From Andrena cerasifolii (taxonomy: Eukaryota; Arthropoda; Insecta; Hymenoptera; Andrenidae): a DNA stretch of 64,000 bases. The position numbers and the translations under genes are program-made. Each line of letters begins with the position of its first letter. Position 1 is the first letter of the stretch. Where the stretch lies: NCBI RefSeq assembly GCF_050908995.1, contig NC_135118.1:186001-250000 (forward strand), read 5' to 3'. This document shows positions 59,301 through 64,000 of the stretch, piece after piece. The notes beneath the pieces are model-generated. The model was not told the origin of the DNA and searched no databases. It worked only from the letters and a program-made list of their open reading frames with translations.

Positions 59301-60559
59301 TTAGAACCGATATTGAAAAACACATATTGAAAAACAAATATTGAAAAACCGATATTGAAAAACATATATTGAAAAACCGATATTGAAAAACAAATATTGA
59401 TAAACCGATATTGAAAAACCGATATTGAATCCGATATTAGAACCGATATTCAAAAACCGATATTGAATCCGATATTAGAACCGATATTGAAAAACTTATA
59501 TCGAAAAACTGATATTGAAAAACCGATATTGAAAAACCGATATTGAAAAACAAATATTGATAAACCGATATTGAAAAACCGATATTGAAACCGATATTAG
59601 AACTGATATCGAAAAACTGATATTGAAAAACCGATATTGAAAAACCGATATTGAATCCGATATTAGAACCGATATTGAAAAACCGATATTGAAAAACCTA
59701 TATCGAAAAACTGATATTGCAAAACCGATATTGAAAAACCTATATCGAAAAACTGATATTGCAAAACCGATATTGAATCCGATATTAGAACCGATATTGA
59801 ATCCGATATTAGAACCGATATTCAAAAACCGATATTGAAAACCAAATATCGAAAAACTGATATTGAAAAACCGATATTGAAAAACCGATATTGAAAAACC
59901 TATATCGAAAAACTGATATTGCAAAACCGATATTGAAAAACCGATATTGAAAAACCGATATTGAAAAACTGATATTGAAAAACCGATATTGAAAAACCGA
60001 TATTGAATCCGATATTAGAACCGATATTGAAAAACACATATTGAAAAACAAATATTGAAAAACCGATATTGAAAAACATATATTGAAAAACCGATATTGA
60101 AAAACCGATATTGAAAAACCGATATTGAAAAACCTATATCGAAAAACTGATATTGATTCCGATATTACAACCGATATTGAAAAACCGATATTGAAAAACA
60201 AATATTGAAAAACTGATATCGAAAAACTGATATTGAAAAACCGATATTGAAAAACCGATATTGAAAACTAAATATTGAAAATCTGATATTGAATCCGATA
60301 TTAGAACCGATATTGAAAAACCGATATTGAAAAACCTATATCGAAAAACTGATATTGAAAAACTGATATCGAAAAACTGATATTGAAAAACCGATATTGA
60401 AAAACCGATATTGAAAAACACATATTGAAAAACAAATATTGAAAAACCTATATCGAAAAACTGATATTGCAAAACCGATATTGAAAAACCGATATTGATT
60501 CCGATATTAGAACCGATATTGAAAAACCGATATTGAAAAACAAATATTGAAAAACTGAT

Positions 60560-61622
60560 ATCGAAAAACTGATATTGAAAAACCGATATTGAAAAACCGA
60601 TATTGAAAAACCGATATTGAAAAACCGATATTGAAAAACTGATATTGAAAAACCGATATTGAAAAACCGATATTGAATCCGATATTAGAACCGATATTGA
60701 AAAACACATATTGAAAAACAAATATTGAAAAACCGATATTGAAAAACATATATTGAAAAACCGATATTGAAAAACAAATATTGATAAACCGATATTGAAA
60801 AACCGATATTGAATCCGATATTAGAACCGATATTCAAAAACCGATATTGAATCCGATATTAGAACCGATATTGAAAAACTTATATCGAAAAACTGATATT
60901 GAAAAACCGATATTGAAAAACCGATATTGAAAAACCGATATTGAAAAACTGATATTGAAAAACCGATATTGAAAAACCGATATTGAAAAACAAATATTGA
61001 TAAACCGATATTGAAAAACCGATATTGAAAAACCGATATTGAAAAACCGATATTGAAAAACTGATATTGAAAAACCGATATTGAAAAACCGATATTGAAA
61101 AACAAATATTGATAAACCGATATTGAAAAACCGATATTGAAACCGATATTGCAAAACCGATATTGAAAAACCTATATCGAAAAACTGATATTGCAAAACG
61201 GATATTGAAAAACCGATATTGAATCCGATATTAGAACTGATATTGAAAAACCGATATTGAAAAACCGATATTGAAAAACCTATATCGAAAAACTGATATT
61301 GCAAAACCGATATTGAAAAGCCGATATTGAACCCGATATTAGAACCGATATTGAAAAACCGATATTGAAAAACCTATATCGAAAAACTGATATTGCAAAA
61401 CCGATATTGAAAAACCTATATCGAAAAACTGATATTGCAAAACCGATATTGAAATACCGATATTGAATCCGATATTAGAACCGATATTGAATCCGATATT
61501 AGAACCGATATTCAAAAACCGATATTGAAAACCAAATATCGAAAAACTGATATTGAAAAACCGATATTGAAAAACCGATATTGAAAAACCTATATCGAAA
61601 AACTGATATTGCAAAACCGATA
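60560..61622. repeat. 2,378-bp-offset duplicate in domain C, copy 1
   Basis: Matches 62,938-64,000 at offset 2,378. Shared landmarks are the gatattcaaaaacc units (60,829/63,207 and 61,507/63,885) and the gcaaaacggatattg variant (cgg at 61,199/63,577). A further gcaaaacgg at 62,017 lies 818 bp from the first, so a shorter duplication is nested inside. Confidence 0.82.
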
Positions 61623-62937
61623 TTGAAAAACCGATATTGAAAAACCGATATTGAAAAACTGATATTGAAAAACCGATATTGAAAAACCGATATTGAATCC
61701 GATATTAGAACCGATATTGAAAAACACATATTGAAAAACAAATATTGATAAACCGATATTGAAAAACATATATTGAAAAACCGATATTGAAAAACCGATA
61801 TTGAAAAACCGATATTGATAAACCGATATTGAAAAACCGATATTGAAAAACCGATATTGAAAAACCGATATTGAAAAACTGATATTGAAAAACCGATATT
61901 GAAAAACCGATATTGAAAAACAAATATTGATAAACCGATATTGAAAAACCGATATTGAAACCGATATTGCAAAACCGATATTGAAAAACCTATATCGAAA
62001 AACTGATATTGCAAAACGGATATTGAAAAACCGATATTGAATCCGATATTAGAACTGATATTGAAAAACCGATATTGAAAAACCGATATTGAAAAACCTA
62101 TATCGAAAAACTGATATTGCAAAACCGAAATTGAAAAACCGATATTGAACCCGATATTAGAACCGATATTGAAAAACCGATATTGAAAAACCTATATCGA
62201 AAAACTGATATTGCAAAACCGATATTGAAAAACCTATATCGAAAAACTGATATTGCAAAACCGATATTGAAATACCGATATTGAATCCGATATTAGAACC
62301 GATATTGAATCCGATATTAGAACCGATATTCAAAAACCGATATTGAAAACCAAATATCGAAAAACTGATATTGAAAAACCGATATTGAAAAACCGATATT
62401 GAAAAACCTATATCGAAAAACTGATATTGCAAAACCGATATTGAAAAACCGATATTGAAAAACCGATATTGAAAAACCGATATTGAAAAACCTATATCGA
62501 AAAACTGATATTGAAAAACCGATATTGAAAAACCGATATTGAAAAACCGATATTGAAAAACCGATATTGAAAAACTGATATTGAAAAACCGATATTGAAA
62601 AACCGATATTGAAAAACAAATATTGATAAACCGATATTGAAAAACCGATATTGAAACCGATATTGCAAAACCGATATTGAAAAACCAATATTGAATAACA
62701 AATATTGAAAAACTGATATCGAAAAACTGATATTGAAAAACCGATATTGAAAACTAAATATTGAAAATCTGATATTGAATCCGATATTAGAACCGATATT
62801 GAAAAACCGATATTGAAAAACCTATATCGAAAAACTGATATTGAAAAACTGATATCGAAAAACTGATATTGAAAAACCGATATTGAAAAACCGATATTGA
62901 AAAACACATATTGAAAAACAAATATTGAAAAACCTAT

Positions 62938-64000
62938 ATCGAAAAACTGATATTGAAAAACCGATATTGAAAAACCGATATTGAAAAACCGATATTGAAA
63001 AACCGATATTGAAAAACTGATATTGAAAAACCGATATTGAAAAACCGATATTGAATCCGATATTAGAACCGATATTGAAAAACACATATTGAAAAACAAA
63101 TATTGAAAAACCGATATTGAAAAACATATATTGAAAAACCGATATTGAAAAACAAATATTGATAAACCGATATTGAAAAACCGATATTGAATCCGATATT
63201 AGAACCGATATTCAAAAACCGATATTGAATCCGATATTAGAACCGATATTGAAAAACTTATATCGAAAAACTGATATTGAAAAACCGATATTGAAAAACC
63301 GATATTGAAAAACCGATATTGAAAAACTGATATTGAAAAACCGATATTGAAAAACCGATATTGAAAAACAAATATTGATAAACCGATATTGAAAAACCGA
63401 TATTGAAAAACCGATATTGAAAAACCGATATTGAAAAACTGATATTGAAAAACCGATATTGAAAAACCGATATTGAAAAACAAATATTGATAAACCGATA
63501 TTGAAAAACCGATATTGAAACCGATATTGCAAAACCGATATTGAAAAACCTATATCGAAAAACTGATATTGCAAAACGGATATTGAAAAACCGATATTGA
63601 ATCCGATATTAGAACTGATATTGAAAAACCGATATTGAAAAACCGATATTGAAAAACCTATATCGAAAAACTGATATTGCAAAACCGATATTGAAAAGCC
63701 GATATTGAACCCGATATTAGAACCGATATTGAAAAACCGATATTGAAAAACCTATATCGAAAAACTGATATTGCAAAACCGATATTGAAAAACCTATATC
63801 GAAAAACTGATATTGCAAAACCGATATTGAAATACCGATATTGAATCCGATATTAGAACCGATATTGAATCCGATATTAGAACCGATATTCAAAAACCGA
63901 TATTGAAAACCAAATATCGAAAAACTGATATTGAAAAACCGATATTGAAAAACCGATATTGAAAAACCTATATCGAAAAACTGATATTGCAAAACCGATA
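62938..64000. repeat. 2,378-bp-offset duplicate in domain C, copy 2 (runs off window)
   Basis: Partner of 60,560-61,622. It is still matching at the last base of the window, so the duplicated length is at least 1.06 kb and the right boundary is not visible. Confidence 0.82.

Larger units (their letters stand above)
1..64000. repeat. Satellite array of a 14-bp unit (whole window)
   Basis: Every line of the window is built from gatattgaaaaacc and close variants, with no interruption by unique sequence. The canonical unit is 4/14 G+C, half A on the plus strand, and holds one A5 tract and one CpG (at the cc-g junction between units). Recurrent 12-bp variants (gaatcc, gattcc, agaacc and gaaacc endings) are mixed in, so unit length is almost always 14 or 12. 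The array continues past both ends, so its true length is unknown. No promoter, terminator, RNA gene or mobile element was seen. A role in heterochromatin or centromere structure is plausible for such DNA, but nothing here proves it. The family name and host species are not recognised. Confidence 0.97.
57001..64000. repeat. Array domain C: gatattcaaaaacc type
   Basis: A third variant set defines this segment: gatattcaaaaacc (nine copies, starting at 57225, 58305, 59445, 59817, 60829, 61507, 62325, 63207 and 63885), gaaatacc before gaatcc, gaaaaccaaatatcg and gaaaaacatatattg. The B variants ttgataaacc and gaaacc-gatattgc persist, so C looks derived from B rather than independent. The B variants gattttg, gatatgg and caattattg are not seen here. 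The segment continues beyond the window end. Confidence 0.78.

Noticed and set aside
1..64000. CRISPR array
   Set aside because: Repeats are 12-14 bp and contiguous with no unique spacers of 25-40 bp; variants are point changes of the same unit.
1..64000. Telomeric repeat tract
   Set aside because: The unit is 14 bp, lacks the G-rich strand typical of telomeres, and contains kb-scale higher-order structure.
1..64000. CENP-B-box-like motif in the unit
   Set aside because: Neither strand of the canonical unit or its variants contains the conserved TTCG plus CGGG halves at the right spacing; only single CpGs are present.
1..64000. Embedded transposons or retroelements
   Set aside because: No stretch departs from the unit and its variants. 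I saw no long terminal repeats, no inverted-repeat ends, no target-site duplication and no coding domain.
1..64000. Bacterial or phage origin
   Set aside because: A 64-kb gene-free satellite with layered higher-order repeats is not expected in prokaryotic genomes; no bacterial gene, ribosome-binding site or terminator is visible.

Overview
The whole 64,000-base window is one uninterrupted tandem-repeat (satellite/minisatellite) array. I find no unique sequence, no convincing gene, no RNA gene, no recognisable transposable element and no CRISPR array. The basic unit is the 14-mer gatattgaaaaacc, mixed with a small set of recurrent variants. The 14-bp variants include tatatcgaaaaact, gatattgcaaaacc, and forms starting aaatattg, aatattg, catattg or ttattg. 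The 12-bp variants are gatattgaatcc, gatattgattcc, gatattagaacc and gatattgaaacc. Division by 14 gives roughly 4,600 units. An array this long, layered and CpG-bearing points to eukaryotic heterochromatin (centromeric, pericentromeric, subtelomeric or a knob-like block) assembled from long reads. The sequence alone does not identify the organism.

Layout. Domain A (about 1-35,560) is defined by variant junctions such as cacttattg, aaaagccg and gataatg. It is organised in higher-order blocks, including a 786-bp block present at least four times and a 772-bp version. Domain B (about 35,560-57,000) loses cacttattg and gains gaaacacc, ttgataaacc, gattttgaaaaacc and gaaaccgatattgc. Its second half is dominated by a 1.1-1.2 kb sub-block carrying gttattag, gatatgg and ccggtattg. 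Domain C (about 57,000-64,000) adds gatattcaaaaacc, gaaatacc and gaaaaccaaatatcg. The array runs off both window edges.

Evolutionary picture. The same rare point variants recur at constant offsets (642, 674, 818, 2,378, 2,712, 3,512, about 7,150, about 8,700-8,820, 11,479 and about 20,500 bp). This shows repeated segmental and tandem duplication inside the array. Between duplicates, runs of the pure 14-mer differ by whole units, as expected from slippage or unequal exchange. For the first 42.4 kb every unit start I checked falls on an odd coordinate. That register changes only at four copies of one inherited 13-bp unit.

Coding. The many long open frames, all on the minus strand (up to 458 codons), are a property of the repeat. 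On the minus strand three units (42 bp) read as a stop-free 14-residue peptide, and all three frames give the same peptide. The plus strand has a TGA every 42 bp in every frame. I therefore annotate no CDS. No gene network can be described; the value of the window lies in repeat architecture.
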